Of a stretch of 64,000 bases of DNA, positions 26,303-35,913 are shown in pieces (position 1 is the first letter of the stretch; each line of letters begins with the position of its first letter). The position numbers and the translations under genes are program-made. The notes below the pieces were generated by a model. The model was given only the letters and a program-made list of their open reading frames with translations. It did not search any database and was not told where the DNA came from. The stretch is from Litorimonas sp039975855. Lineage in GTDB: Bacteria > Pseudomonadota > Alphaproteobacteria > Caulobacterales > Maricaulaceae. The stretch is from assembly GCA_039975855.1 (NCBI GenBank), contig JBDWGH010000005.1:310001-374000 (forward strand). The letters are read 5' to 3'.

Positions 26303-27238
26303 ATGCCAATTGATGCACCTTCATTCCCTATGGTTCTAGCTTTTGCTGCGCCGTTTTTTGTACTGACGGTTGCGCTGGAATGGTGGGGGGTTCGTCGAGG
26401 CAAATTGGCCGGAACCTATGAGACTAAGGATGCATTGACATCGATGTTGATGGGCCTGGGAAACCTGATTTCCGATATTTCAATGGGGTTTATTAGTATC
26501 GCCATTCTCATGTGGGCTTGGCAGTTTCGGGTGTTGGACTTGGGCGTTAGCTTACCGATTATCGTTCTCGCATTGATTGCACAGGACTTTCTTTATTATT
26601 GGAAACATCGTGCTGCTCATCGAATACGCTGGTTCTGGACAGCGCATGTGGTTCACCACAGCAGCCAATACTACAATCTGTCAACTGCGTTAAGGCAGCC
26701 TTGGAACAACCATTTTACGGGTTTTGTTTTGCTTTCTACGCCGCTCGTCTTTTTAGGCGTGCATCCTTTACTGTTGGGATTCGTAGGGGCGCTGAATTTA
26801 CTTTATCAATATTGGATCCATACGGAAGCGATTGACCGTCTCCCGAAATGGATTGAAGCTGTTTTCAATACGCCGTCTCATCACCGGGCTCATCATGGAA
26901 CGAATCCGCAATATTTAGATTCAAATTATGCGGGTATACTAATTATTTGGGACAAAATGTTTGGAACATTTGTACCCGAGGATGAGGAGACGAAACCTAA
27001 CTATGGACTTGTCCAGAATATTGAAACTCACAATCCTTTTAAAGTGGCGTTCTTGGAAATGTGGGGTGCGTTAAAAGATGTATTCACGCCAAAAATAACC
27101 ATTGGCCAACGCCTTAAATACCTTGTCGCACCGCCGGGTTGGTCACATGACGGGTCGCGAAAAAGTTCCGCTCATATTAAAGCCGAGCATGTCGCGAAAA
27201 ACCCGCATTTAGCAGGCACTGCGGGACTGCCTGACTAG
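26303..27238 (+). CDS. Sterol desaturase/fatty acid hydroxylase family protein
   Basis: A 311-residue membrane di-iron enzyme. Four to five hydrophobic segments frame the histidine clusters HRAAH (about 96-100), HVVHH (about 109-113) and HRAHH (about 193-197), which bind the di-iron centre that hydroxylates or desaturates C-H bonds of lipids. Length matches the ERG3-like bacterial family. Substrates of bacterial members include hopanoids, carotenoids or acyl chains; nothing here decides which. It is convergent with the phoD-like gene, four bases between stops. Confidence 0.9.
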   Translation: MPIDAPSFPMVLAFAAPFFVLTVALEWWGVRRGKLAGTYETKDALTSMLMGLGNLISDISMGFISIAILMWAWQFRVLDLGVSLPIIVLALIAQDFLYYWKHRAAHRIRWFWTAHVVHHSSQYYNLSTALRQPWNNHFTGFVLLSTPLVFLGVHPLLLGFVGALNLLYQYWIHTEAIDRLPKWIEAVFNTPSHHRAHHGTNPQYLDSNYAGILIIWDKMFGTFVPEDEETKPNYGLVQNIETHNPFKVAFLEMWGALKDVFTPKITIGQRLKYLVAPPGWSHDGSRKSSAHIKAEHVAKNPHLAGTAGLPD

Positions 27239-27242
27239 ACGA

Positions 27243-28967
27243 CTATCCGATACCGTGGAAAAGCGCGCGTTGCGTGACAGACAATCCCTTTGGGGAGGTT
27301 GCTTTGATGGTGTCATTCGACTTGCGAAGTGTGAAGCTTGCGGTTTCGCTCAATGTGTACTCACGTGATAAAACTGTATCGACATTGAACATGATCACGG
27401 CTGCGTTTTTAGGGGTTAGCGTCAGATCAATGAAGCCGCTCCGCGTTGCATTATAATAGCGTGCATCCGCATTTCTTTGCGTAAGGAGTAAGTTATGCTC
27501 TGCGGTTCCGTCGCCCAAATAAGCTGTTAGCGTCTCGGAAGAGACTGAGCTTGTCACGACCTCAACCCCCATTTTTGTGCCTGTTTCAGTTGTTAGGTCA
27601 TTTAGCCAAAATTCATGAGCGTCGCCCGTCAGGACAAGCATGTCGTTCAATCCGGCTGAATCTAGCGCGGCATAGAAATTTTCCCGTGCGACGGGATACC
27701 CGTCCCAACTGTCGGGATAAACTGGCATGTTATATTTGCTAAGGGTCAGGAAGTCGCGAACTTCGGGCCAATCAACTTCAATGCGTTGGACAGAGGCCTC
27801 GTCAATATAGGGCGTAAAATCCGGTGTCAGCAAACGCCCCATGATGACTTGGTTTGCAAGTAAGCGCCATGGCACGCCGTCTGCTTTGGACTCGCTCAGT
27901 GATTTGATTATAAAGTCTTGCTGATCGGCCCCGAACATTTCCCGGTCTGGATTATATAATACCTCATCGCGGAATTTTTCGGCTCCGCCTTCAGCAGAAA
28001 TTTCTTCAATATACGTTTCCACGATAATTGGCTCAGCGCGGGCCGTTAGTCGTGTTTCAACACAGGTCAGATTGGCTAGATCGCCAAAACGGAAATTCCT
28101 GAAAATGTCAGATCGCACACGTCCGGCTTTAGGCTCGCGTATTGGCATCCATTCGTAATAGGCCCGTAAGGCCGCTTGCTTGCGTATGTCCCAATCACCT
28201 TCTGTTCCGGCTTGATGGTTTTGTGCACCCGCCAGCCAACTGTCATTTGATGTTTCGTGATCGTCCCACACTGCGATGAGCGGCATAGCTGACGTTGCGG
28301 CCTGTAAGGCGGTGTCGGATCGATATTGCGCATGACGCTGACGGTAATCGCTGAGTTCAACGATTTCATGTTTCGGTTCATGGATACGATCAGGGAGACG
28401 GGGACTATCCAGCTCTCCGTATTCATAATAATAGTCACCCAAATGGATCATCGCATCATAAGGCTGCTTTTCGGCGCGTTTGGCAATCGCGTCATAAGTG
28501 TTGAAATATCCGTGTTGCCAATTGGCGCAAGAGACAATGGCAAACCGTAATTGCTCTGTCTCACCCTCGGGTAGGGTTCGGGTGCGCCCAATCTCTGAAA
28601 CTGCGTCGCCGGCATGGAAACAGTAATAGTAAGTCTGCCCGGGCTCTAAATCATCAGCGATGACCTTAACGCAAAAATCTCGGGCCGCATTTGTAGTAAC
28701 CGTCGCAGACTTCACAACATTTTTGAATTCGGCATCAAGAGCCATTTTCCATAAGACCTCCACGTCACCTTCAAGCTCCGTTGAAACATGTGTCCATAGT
28801 ACAACGCTGTTTGTAAAAGGATCACCAGACGCAATGCCATGCGCAAAAGCGCCCGCTTTTATGACGTGGTCATTTTTTCCTACGACAGATTCGGGTGCCG
28901 TGCAGGCCGCCAATCCAGCGCCAGCTGTAAGTCCCATCACGCCGCGACGAGTCAGTTTGTTCTGCAT
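27243..28967 (-). CDS. PhoD-family alkaline phosphatase/phosphodiesterase (Tat lipoprotein)
   Basis: A 574-residue metallophosphoesterase. The N-terminus NKLTRRGVMGLTAGAGLAAC combines a twin-arginine motif with a lipobox-like LAAC, so Tat export and lipid attachment are likely. The PhoD N-terminal domain (GVASGDPF-like segment HGIASGDPFTNSVVLWT) precedes the catalytic domain with HLGDYYYEYGE, WDDHETSNDSW and LTGDAHEFWLND, which hold the metal ligands. PhoD enzymes use Fe3+/Ca2+ and cleave phosphomono- and diesters, often under phosphate starvation. The ATG at 28967 has GGAG eight bases upstream; a GTG at 28976 is less likely. No pho box was identified. Confidence 0.93.
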   Translation of the reverse strand: MQNKLTRRGVMGLTAGAGLAACTAPESVVGKNDHVIKAGAFAHGIASGDPFTNSVVLWTHVSTELEGDVEVLWKMALDAEFKNVVKSATVTTNAARDFCVKVIADDLEPGQTYYYCFHAGDAVSEIGRTRTLPEGETEQLRFAIVSCANWQHGYFNTYDAIAKRAEKQPYDAMIHLGDYYYEYGELDSPRLPDRIHEPKHEIVELSDYRQRHAQYRSDTALQAATSAMPLIAVWDDHETSNDSWLAGAQNHQAGTEGDWDIRKQAALRAYYEWMPIREPKAGRVRSDIFRNFRFGDLANLTCVETRLTARAEPIIVETYIEEISAEGGAEKFRDEVLYNPDREMFGADQQDFIIKSLSESKADGVPWRLLANQVIMGRLLTPDFTPYIDEASVQRIEVDWPEVRDFLTLSKYNMPVYPDSWDGYPVARENFYAALDSAGLNDMLVLTGDAHEFWLNDLTTETGTKMGVEVVTSSVSSETLTAYLGDGTAEHNLLLTQRNADARYYNATRSGFIDLTLTPKNAAVIMFNVDTVLSREYTLSETASFTLRKSNDTIKATSPKGLSVTQRALFHGIG

Positions 28968-29015
28968 GTTTCCCACTCCGGCCTTACTGGCACTTTTTGG
29001 TTTTCGCGCTTTCTA

Positions 29016-30041
29016 TCAGGAATTGACGTCTGGTCCAGAACCGCTTTCATCTACCAATCGTTCAGTCTTGACGGGGGCACGTCTGACAACAGTCAATGGG
29101 TTCCATCCCATCGCGTTTACAAGGGTAAGGAGAGAGACACTTCTCTCGACTTTTTTGGGGCGGCTTTTGGGACGCGTAAAAAATCCGTGGCGCATACCGC
29201 GAAAGGTCGACTTAAATCTACCCTTGCGGTTTAGACTGACCAAGAGAAAGGCAACATTGGACAAAATATGCGGGATGGTCAGTAGAATGAGTAACGGCCC
29301 TGGCATATTGTTAAAAAACGTCCAAATGCGGTTCCGTGTGCCATGATAAACCGCGAATTCAGAAGCCCGCCCTGAAATTGCGGAACTGATATGGTCTATT
29401 TTAGCATCAGCACTTTGAACGCATCTATATCCAGCGAGCCGCATACGAAATGCCAAATCGACATCTTCATGGTAGCAAAAAAAACTCTCGTCAAAACCGC
29501 CTAAGGATTGAAACACTGAGCGATCATAAAAGGCGCCCGCGCCGCATGGACCAAAGGCTTCGCGGTGAAAAACATCTTCAACAGGCTTACTAAACCCAGC
29601 CCGCCAAGCGACGCCAAAAGCGTGATATTCATCCCCCAGCCCATCAAATTTGTTAGTCTCTAAAGCAAGATATTGCGTGCTGCCGATCATGGCTGTTTTT
29701 GGAAGATAGGTCCGTGCGGCGAGCCCTTTTTCTAGCCAATCTGCATGGGCAAAGGCATCTGGATTTAACAATGCAATCCAATCCGCCGAGGCGTGCTGAA
29801 CGGCGCGGTTATTGGCTAGAGAAAACCCCAAATTTTCTCCTGCTTCGATAATTTTAAATCGATCGTCCAGCTCAGGCATATTTCCGAGGGAGCCGTCCGT
29901 ACTTCCATTGTCAAGAATGATGCAGTCGAAATTGGTAAGTGTTTGCGTCGCCACGCTTTCGATACAGCGCCGTAAGTGTTCTCCCGCATTGTAATTCACA
30001 ATGATGACGGAAACATCAGGTTTTGTGGAAAGTGAAGACAC
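29016..30041 (-). CDS. GT2-family glycosyltransferase (rhamnosyltransferase-like)
   Basis: A 341-residue GT-A fold inverting glycosyltransferase. Donor-site landmarks are VSVIIVNYNAGEHLRRCI (about 10-27), LDNGSTDGS (about 41-49), and the metal-binding ALLNPDA segment; GFDESFFCYHEDVDLAFRM is the acceptor/catalytic region typical of WbbL-like rhamnosyltransferases. A hydrophobic stretch near 245-270 may associate with the membrane. Start is a GTG at 30041. It stands apart from the other glycosyltransferase gene, so no polysaccharide cluster is evident. Confidence 0.9.
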   Translation of the reverse strand: MSSLSTKPDVSVIIVNYNAGEHLRRCIESVATQTLTNFDCIILDNGSTDGSLGNMPELDDRFKIIEAGENLGFSLANNRAVQHASADWIALLNPDAFAHADWLEKGLAARTYLPKTAMIGSTQYLALETNKFDGLGDEYHAFGVAWRAGFSKPVEDVFHREAFGPCGAGAFYDRSVFQSLGGFDESFFCYHEDVDLAFRMRLAGYRCVQSADAKIDHISSAISGRASEFAVYHGTRNRIWTFFNNMPGPLLILLTIPHILSNVAFLLVSLNRKGRFKSTFRGMRHGFFTRPKSRPKKVERSVSLLTLVNAMGWNPLTVVRRAPVKTERLVDESGSGPDVNS

Positions 30042-30119
30042 GGGCGAGACTCTATCAGACTTGGCGTGGAGCGATAGTCCCTCCCGAAATCAAAAGCGAA
30101 ACTAATGCTTTGTAACATC

Positions 30120-30139
30120 ATATAAGAAAAACGTTATAT
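30120..30139 (+). promoter_or_regulatory. Inverted repeat upstream of ahcY, candidate SahR-like operator
   Basis: ATATAA (30120-30125) and TTATAT (30134-30139) form a perfect AT-rich inverted repeat with an 8-nt spacer, 81 bases before the ahcY start. AT-rich palindromes in front of ahcY/metK are bound by the ArsR-family regulator SahR in many proteobacteria. The match to that motif is from memory and no sahR gene is present in the window. Confidence 0.4.
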
Positions 30140-30220
30140 CGCGTTGACGAAACCGGGGTGAGGGCGTATTGGCCCCCTAAATTCCGGGCAGTTGTACTGC
30201 CGCCGATCAGGACAAGCATC

Positions 30221-31630
30221 ATGAGCGCACAAGACTATATCGTTAAAGACATTTCCCTCGCTGAATTTGGCCGTAAGGAATTGGACATCGCAGAAACCGA
30301 AATGCCGGGATTAATGTCCCTTCGCGAAGAATTTGGTGAGAGTAAGCCCCTTAAAGGCTCTCGCATCGTTGGCTCTTTGCATATGACGATTCAAACGGCT
30401 GTGCTGATTGAAACATTGACGGCTCTGGGCGCTGATGTCCGTTGGGCCTCTTGCAATATTTTCTCAACCCAAGATCATGCAGCGGCGGCGATTGCCGCGG
30501 GCGGCACACCTGTATTTGCGATCAAAGGGCAATCTTTGACAGAGCATTGGGACTATCTTGATAAGTCCTTCCTCTTTCCAGAGGGGCCAAACCTTATTTT
30601 GGATGATGGGGGCGATGCAACGCTATATATTCTCTTGGGCGCGCGCGTGGAAAATGGCGAGCCTGAACTGGTTGAAGGCGAGCCAGGTTCTGAAGAAGAA
30701 GCCGCAATTTTCGCTCAAATCAAAAAGCGCATGGCGGCGTCCCCTGGCTGGTTCACGAAAATGCGGGATCAAATTGTCGGCGTGTCTGAAGAAACAACAA
30801 CGGGTGTCCACCGTCTGTATGAGCTGGTTGAGAAAGACCAACTTCCTTTCCCGGCGATCAACGTAAACGATTCCGTCACCAAATCGAAATTCGACAATAA
30901 ATATGGTTGTAAAGAATCGCTTGTGGATGGCATCCGCCGCGCAACAGATACGATGATGGCTGGTAAAACAGCGGTCGTTCTTGGGTACGGTGATGTGGGC
31001 AAAGGTTCCGCCGCGTCACTGGCGGGTGCTGGTGCACGCGTGAAAGTTACTGAAGTTGATCCAATCTGCGCATTGCAGGCGGCTATGGATGGGTTCGAGG
31101 TCACGACCTTAGAAGACACCGTTGCAACCGCCGACATCTTTGTCACCACAACCGGGAATAAAGATGTTATCCGAATCGAGCATATGCGCGAAATGAAGGA
31201 CATGGCGATTGTCGGCAACATCGGTCACTTTGACAATGAAATCCAAGTTGCCGCCCTTCAGAACCACAAGTGGACGAACATTAAAGATCAAGTTGATATG
31301 ATCACTTTCCCGTCCGGCAACCGCATGATCCTACTCTCTCAAGGTCGTCTCTTGAACTTAGGAAATGCGACAGGTCATCCTTCATTTGTTATGTCGGCTA
31401 GCTTTACAAACCAAGTTCTCGCGCAAATGGAATTGTGGGAGGACTCAAAAGCCTCATCTCGAAAATACGAGAACAAAGTCTATATGTTGCCGAAGCATTT
31501 GGACGAAAAAGTTGCTCGTTTGCACCTCGAGCGTATTGGGGTGAAACTGACCGAAATGACAAAAGAGCAAGCGGAATATATCGGTGTTAAACCTGAGGGC
31601 CCGTATAAGCCTGAACATTACCGCTACTAG
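30221..31630 (+). CDS. ahcY: S-adenosylhomocysteine hydrolase
   Basis: A 469-residue cytoplasmic NAD-dependent enzyme that splits S-adenosylhomocysteine to adenosine and homocysteine, relieving product inhibition of methyltransferases. The NAD-binding loop GYGDVGKGSA, substrate segment NVNDSVTKSKFDNKYGC and the C-terminal KPEGPYKPEHYRY are clear, and the length matches the proteobacterial form carrying an extra loop. The start is ATG 30221 with AGGA nine bases upstream; the frame is open to 30158 but that extension is not family-like. metK follows 97 bases later. Confidence 0.97.
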   Translation: MSAQDYIVKDISLAEFGRKELDIAETEMPGLMSLREEFGESKPLKGSRIVGSLHMTIQTAVLIETLTALGADVRWASCNIFSTQDHAAAAIAAGGTPVFAIKGQSLTEHWDYLDKSFLFPEGPNLILDDGGDATLYILLGARVENGEPELVEGEPGSEEEAAIFAQIKKRMAASPGWFTKMRDQIVGVSEETTTGVHRLYELVEKDQLPFPAINVNDSVTKSKFDNKYGCKESLVDGIRRATDTMMAGKTAVVLGYGDVGKGSAASLAGAGARVKVTEVDPICALQAAMDGFEVTTLEDTVATADIFVTTTGNKDVIRIEHMREMKDMAIVGNIGHFDNEIQVAALQNHKWTNIKDQVDMITFPSGNRMILLSQGRLLNLGNATGHPSFVMSASFTNQVLAQMELWEDSKASSRKYENKVYMLPKHLDEKVARLHLERIGVKLTEMTKEQAEYIGVKPEGPYKPEHYRY

Positions 31631-31649
31631 AAAACAGATTAAAAATTCG

Positions 31650-31669
31650 GCGGTCCAATTCCGGACCGT
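31650..31669 (+). other. Hairpin between ahcY and metK
   Basis: CGGTCC (31651-31656) pairs with GGACCG (31663-31668) around AATTCC, with a possible extra G-U pair. No T-run follows, so it is not a standard terminator; it may moderate read-through or stabilise the ahcY mRNA end. I could not fit a SAM-binding riboswitch consensus to the 97-base spacer. Confidence 0.4.
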
Positions 31670-31727
31670 CTCAAACCCCTCTAAATAATAATAAAAAGCG
31701 TAGAGCCTTAAAATCGAGGAGCGAGCC

Positions 31728-32927
31728 ATGAGCCGCCAATCTTACGAATTTACATCTGAATCAGTTTCAGAAGGTCACCCGGATAAAGTTTCTGACCGTA
31801 TTTCAGACGAAATTGTCGATCTGTTTTTTCGAGAAGCCATAAAAGAAGGCATGGACCCGTGGCAGGTGCGGGTTGCGGCAGAGACTTTAACGACAACAAA
31901 TAAAGTCGTCATCGCGGGCGAAACGCGCGGACCGTCTTCTATCACGCCTGATCGAATTGAAGCTTTGGCACGCGACGCGATAAAGGACATCGGATATGAG
32001 CAGGATGGATTTCATTGGAAGCACGCTGATATCGATGTTCTGCTGCATCCGCAAAGCGTGGATATTGCGCAAGGGGTCGACTCCGGTGCAGGGCTTCATT
32101 CCGAAGAAGGCGCTGGCGATCAGGGTATCATGTTTGGCTATGCGTCTCTCGATGTTCCTGGCGCGCTTATGCCCGCCCCTGTGCACTACTCGCATAAAAT
32201 TCTCGAACGTCTTGCACGGGCTCGTAAGTCCGAAGGCCAAGATTGGTTAGGTCCCGACAGTAAATCGCAAGTCACCGTCCGATATCATAATGGCCGCCCA
32301 GTAGAAGCAACGGCTGTTGTACTCTCGACGCAACACTTGGATGCCTCGCTGGATAGCCGCGCTATTGCCGAAAGTGTGAAGCCTTATATCGAAGAGGTTC
32401 TGCCAACAGGCTGGCTGACGGACAATACCATTTATCATATCAATCCAACGGGTAAGTTTGTGATTGGCGGTCCGGACGGAGACGCAGGTCTAACGGGCCG
32501 CAAAATTATCGTCGATACCTATGGCGGCATGGCACCACATGGCGGCGGCGCGTTTTCAGGAAAAGATCCGACAAAAGTCGATCGGTCAGCTGCCTATGCG
32601 ACCCGTTATTTAGCGAAGAACCTCGTCGCTGCAGGTGTCGCCCCTTGGGTCGAAATCCAGGTGAGTTACGCAATTGGTGTCGCAACACCGACGTCCATCT
32701 ATGTGAATGTCGATGATAATAACCCGATCAAAGGCGATAAGATTGAAGCTATTATCCGCCAAGTTATGGATTTGACACCGCGCGGCATTCGGAAACACTT
32801 GGATTTGAACAAGCCGATCTACGCTCCAACTGCTGCCTATGGACATTTTGGTCGTGAACCCGGACCAAATGGCGAGTTTTCTTGGGAAAAAATCGACCTC
32901 GTTGATGAAATCAAGGCGCGACTTTGA
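31728..32927 (+). CDS. metK: S-adenosylmethionine synthetase
   Basis: A 399-residue cytoplasmic enzyme making SAM from methionine and ATP. Hallmarks are SEGHPDKVSDRISDEIVD at the N-terminus (ATP and metal site), GAGDQGIMFGYA (about 127-138, methionine loop) and the phosphate motif GGGAFSGKDPTKVDRSAAY (about 266-284). The ribosome site GAGGAG is six bases from the ATG. Its TGA overlaps the TTG start of rimM, which couples the two genes; with ahcY upstream this gives most of the SAM recycling route in one place. Confidence 0.98.
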   Translation: MSRQSYEFTSESVSEGHPDKVSDRISDEIVDLFFREAIKEGMDPWQVRVAAETLTTTNKVVIAGETRGPSSITPDRIEALARDAIKDIGYEQDGFHWKHADIDVLLHPQSVDIAQGVDSGAGLHSEEGAGDQGIMFGYASLDVPGALMPAPVHYSHKILERLARARKSEGQDWLGPDSKSQVTVRYHNGRPVEATAVVLSTQHLDASLDSRAIAESVKPYIEEVLPTGWLTDNTIYHINPTGKFVIGGPDGDAGLTGRKIIVDTYGGMAPHGGGAFSGKDPTKVDRSAAYATRYLAKNLVAAGVAPWVEIQVSYAIGVATPTSIYVNVDDNNPIKGDKIEAIIRQVMDLTPRGIRKHLDLNKPIYAPTAAYGHFGREPGPNGEFSWEKIDLVDEIKARL

Positions 32928-33505
32928 GCGCCGCGTCAAAACCTCTCACCTGTGTCGCGATTATTGTCGGGGCGCATGGTGTGCATGGGGCAGTGAAGGT
33001 TAAATCCTTCACGCAGAACCCGGAAGATTTCTCAATCTATGGCCCGTTACTCAATGAGGACGGCGACGTGATACTGACTCCGAAAAACCCGCGTCCGATC
33101 AACAACGCTTTCACAATGCGCTCGCCCGAAATTAAAACACGAGAGCAAGCGATGGCGATGAAGGGGGCACAGCTTTTTGTTCCGCGCAGTGCTTTTCCGG
33201 AAACTGAGGAAGATGACTTCTATTATACTGATCTCGTTGGATTGGACGTGAAATCCACGGACGGAAAGCGTATCGGTACAGTCCTCAATGTCCATGATTT
33301 TGGTGCTGGTACGATGTTAGAAATCAAACCCGGTAAGTCTGCAGAAAATCAGAACAGCTTTTTTCACCCTTTCACAAAAATCGCCGTTCCAAAAGTTGAT
33401 ATCAAGGCCGGCCGCATTGTGATCTATATCGAAGAAGCGGTCATGGGCCGCGCGCCAAGTTCTGAGGACCAACCACCTGAAGATGACGCAGAAACGGATA
33501 TCTGA
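32924..33505 (+). CDS. rimM: Ribosome maturation factor RimM
   Basis: A 193-residue 16S rRNA processing protein that binds ribosomal protein S19 and helps 30S head maturation. The N-terminal barrel starts VAIIVGAHGVHGAVKVKSF, and the PRC-barrel half shows DFYYTDLVGLDVKSTDGKRIGTV, DFGAGTMLEI and the final FTKIAVPKVDIKAGRIVI. The start is TTG within a TTGA overlap with metK, with AAGGCG about nine bases upstream. rimM usually lies in rpsP-rimM-trmD-rplS; here it follows metK instead, an uncommon arrangement. Confidence 0.93.
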   Translation: MSAASKPLTCVAIIVGAHGVHGAVKVKSFTQNPEDFSIYGPLLNEDGDVILTPKNPRPINNAFTMRSPEIKTREQAMAMKGAQLFVPRSAFPETEEDDFYYTDLVGLDVKSTDGKRIGTVLNVHDFGAGTMLEIKPGKSAENQNSFFHPFTKIAVPKVDIKAGRIVIYIEEAVMGRAPSSEDQPPEDDAETDI

Positions 33506-33613
33506 CACCCTCTTCGCCCATGGGACAGGCGTTTATCGATATTCACGACGCCCTTAACCATTCTGCACAGAATTTCACGGGATTTGCTTCGCTTGGCCTG
33601 CTAAGGTAAATTT

Positions 33614-35899
33614 ATGACAATGGACGCCAACATAAAGACGACGCCCCCGAAATTAATGCAGGCTATCCGCCTCGCTATGGCCGGTACAGAATCCGTCCAA
33701 GAACGTCTTAATGATTTCGTTGCAGCGATAAGCTCTTCAATGCGCGTGAAGGTGGCGTCCATCTATCTGTTACGCCAAGGGTCGGAGCTAGAATTGTCCG
33801 CGACAGAAGGTTTGAAAAAATCCGCTGTCCATAAAACACGTATGAAACCGGGCGAAGGTTTGGTGGGGCATGTGGCCCTTACGGCGCGGCCGTTAAATTT
33901 GGCGGACGCACCCAGCCATCCGCTCTTCTCCTACCGTCCCGAAACAGGGGAAGACCCGTTTAAGAGCTTCCTTGCTGTTCCGATTTTGCGCGGCGGCCGG
34001 ACATTAGGTGTTTTGGTTGTTCAAAGTGAAACCGCACGAACCTTTACAGAGGCCGAACTCGAAGACCTACTCACAGTGGCTATGGTGCTGGCTGAAATCA
34101 TTATAGATGATGAACGCGTCGGGGGTAAAAAAGCAGCTCTGAAAGGCATCACACTCGCCTCCGTAAAACCAGAACGATTTGAAGGAAAAGCTTTCGCGCC
34201 GGGTTTGGTGCGTGGCTCCGCACATTTGCATTTGCCGCCTGTCGCCCCCGCGAATTTGCTCGCTGAGAATATTTCCGTTGAGCAAAACCGCTTGGAAGAT
34301 GGTATCAAGATTCTGCGCGCGAGTGTGGACGCGATGGTGTCTGGCGAAGCGGCGTCACTCTCTAGGGCTTCGAAAGAAATTTACGAGACCTACCGGATGT
34401 TTGCCTATGATCGAAAATGGGTTGGACGTTTACGCGAGGCTGTTTCTTCAGGCCTAACCTCCGAAGCGGCTGTTGAACGTGTGCGGAATGAGCATCGTGC
34501 GCGGCTGATGAAAGCGAATGACCCTTATCTTCGAGCCCGTCTTCATGATTTAGAAGATTTAGCAAACCGCCTTATCCGGGCTTTGGGCGGTGAGCAGCTT
34601 GGACCTGGTAATCGCAAGTTATCAGATGATGCAATCCTTTTCGCGCGTGAACTCGGCCCGGCGGAACTGCTTGATTATGATCGGAAAAAACTCCGTGGTA
34701 TAGTTTTGGAGGATGGCTCTGCCACATCCCATGCTGCAATTATTTGCCGAGCCTTAGGCATTCCGCTCGTGGGCCGTGCAGATGGGATATTGGACCTCAT
34801 TGAAACGGGTGACTCGGTTTTAGTCGACGGCGAATCTGGGGTTGTCCACATCCGACCGCTTACCTCCGTCGAAGATAGTTTCGCTTTGCGCATGAACGTG
34901 AAAGGCGAATTGGCACGGGCCTATGACGCTTTGAAATTTCAGCCGAGCGTGACCCAAGACGGGCAGTCCATGTCACTACAATTAAATGCAGGCCTTTTGG
35001 TTGATCTACCGCAGTTAGATCAGGTCGGTGCCGACGGTATTGGTCTTTTCAGAACTGAGTTTCAGTTTATGGTCAGTGATTTTATGCCAAAACTGAAAGA
35101 GCAAACCGCGCTCTACCGCCAGGCAATTGAAACGGGCGGGACGCGACCCGTAACATTCCGAACTTTGGATTTGGGCGGTGATAAAATCCTGCCCTATATT
35201 GACCCCGTTCCTGAAGAAAATCCGGCAATTGGTTGGCGCGCCATTCGAATTGCTTTGGATCGCCCTGGGTTGATGCGTTATCAACTGCGGGCTCTCGTGG
35301 CGGCCGGAGCCAATCGGCACTTACGGGTTATGTTCCCAATGGTGACGACCGTCGACGAGATGATAGAGGCTCGCGCCCTATTTGACCGCGAGGTCGACCG
35401 AGCTTCATCCCTGGGTTTGGATCTACCTGAAAAGATAGAAGTAGGTGTTATGTTGGAAACACCGTCACTTGCGTGGCAGGTATCTGCCGTTTGTGATCAC
35501 GCGGATTTTGTCAGCGTCGGCGCTAATGATCTCATGCAGTTTTTCTTTGCAGCTGACCGCGATAATGCGCGGGTGTCCGATCGTTATGATCCGATGCATC
35601 CCGCTGCGTTGTCTGTGCTAAAGTTCATCGCGGATCGGTGTGCCTTGAACAATACTCCTGTCTCCGTCTGCGGGGAAATTGCAGGCCGTCCTCTTGAGGC
35701 CGTGACCTTAGCCGCTCTTGGGTATCGGACTTTATCCATGCCGGTAACAGGTATCGGCCCAGTGAAAGCGGCGCTGTTGAAATTAAACGCCCAAGATTTA
35801 GCTGATGAACTCCTGCCGCATATGAGCGTGGAATCGCGCTTGTCTTCCTTGCGCGAGATCGTACAGGATTACTGTACGCGCAACGCAATCCCAGTTTAG
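33614..35899 (+). CDS. ptsP: GAF-domain enzyme I of the nitrogen-related PTS
   Basis: A 761-residue EI-Ntr, which takes phosphate from PEP and passes it to NPr and EIIA-Ntr, a regulatory rather than sugar-transporting chain. A GAF domain covers about 18-165 (LRQGSELELSATEGL...FKSFLAVPILRGG), followed by the HPr-binding helical domain, the phosphohistidine domain with GSATSHAAIICRALG (catalytic His in TSHAA), and the PEP-binding barrel ending SVGANDLMQFFFAADRDN and VCGEIAGRP. AAGG precedes the ATG. Partner genes ptsN and ptsO are not in the window. A lipoprotein gene follows 14 bases later. Confidence 0.95.
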   Translation: MTMDANIKTTPPKLMQAIRLAMAGTESVQERLNDFVAAISSSMRVKVASIYLLRQGSELELSATEGLKKSAVHKTRMKPGEGLVGHVALTARPLNLADAPSHPLFSYRPETGEDPFKSFLAVPILRGGRTLGVLVVQSETARTFTEAELEDLLTVAMVLAEIIIDDERVGGKKAALKGITLASVKPERFEGKAFAPGLVRGSAHLHLPPVAPANLLAENISVEQNRLEDGIKILRASVDAMVSGEAASLSRASKEIYETYRMFAYDRKWVGRLREAVSSGLTSEAAVERVRNEHRARLMKANDPYLRARLHDLEDLANRLIRALGGEQLGPGNRKLSDDAILFARELGPAELLDYDRKKLRGIVLEDGSATSHAAIICRALGIPLVGRADGILDLIETGDSVLVDGESGVVHIRPLTSVEDSFALRMNVKGELARAYDALKFQPSVTQDGQSMSLQLNAGLLVDLPQLDQVGADGIGLFRTEFQFMVSDFMPKLKEQTALYRQAIETGGTRPVTFRTLDLGGDKILPYIDPVPEENPAIGWRAIRIALDRPGLMRYQLRALVAAGANRHLRVMFPMVTTVDEMIEARALFDREVDRASSLGLDLPEKIEVGVMLETPSLAWQVSAVCDHADFVSVGANDLMQFFFAADRDNARVSDRYDPMHPAALSVLKFIADRCALNNTPVSVCGEIAGRPLEAVTLAALGYRTLSMPVTGIGPVKAALLKLNAQDLADELLPHMSVESRLSSLREIVQDYCTRNAIPV

Positions 35900-35913
35900 A
35901 CTTAAGGCTCGCT

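Noticed and set aside
31631..31727. SAM-responsive riboswitch in front of metK
   Set aside because: Only one simple hairpin is present; I could not fit SAM-II, SAM-V, SAM/SAH or SAH riboswitch cores. GAGGAGCG there is just the ribosome site.
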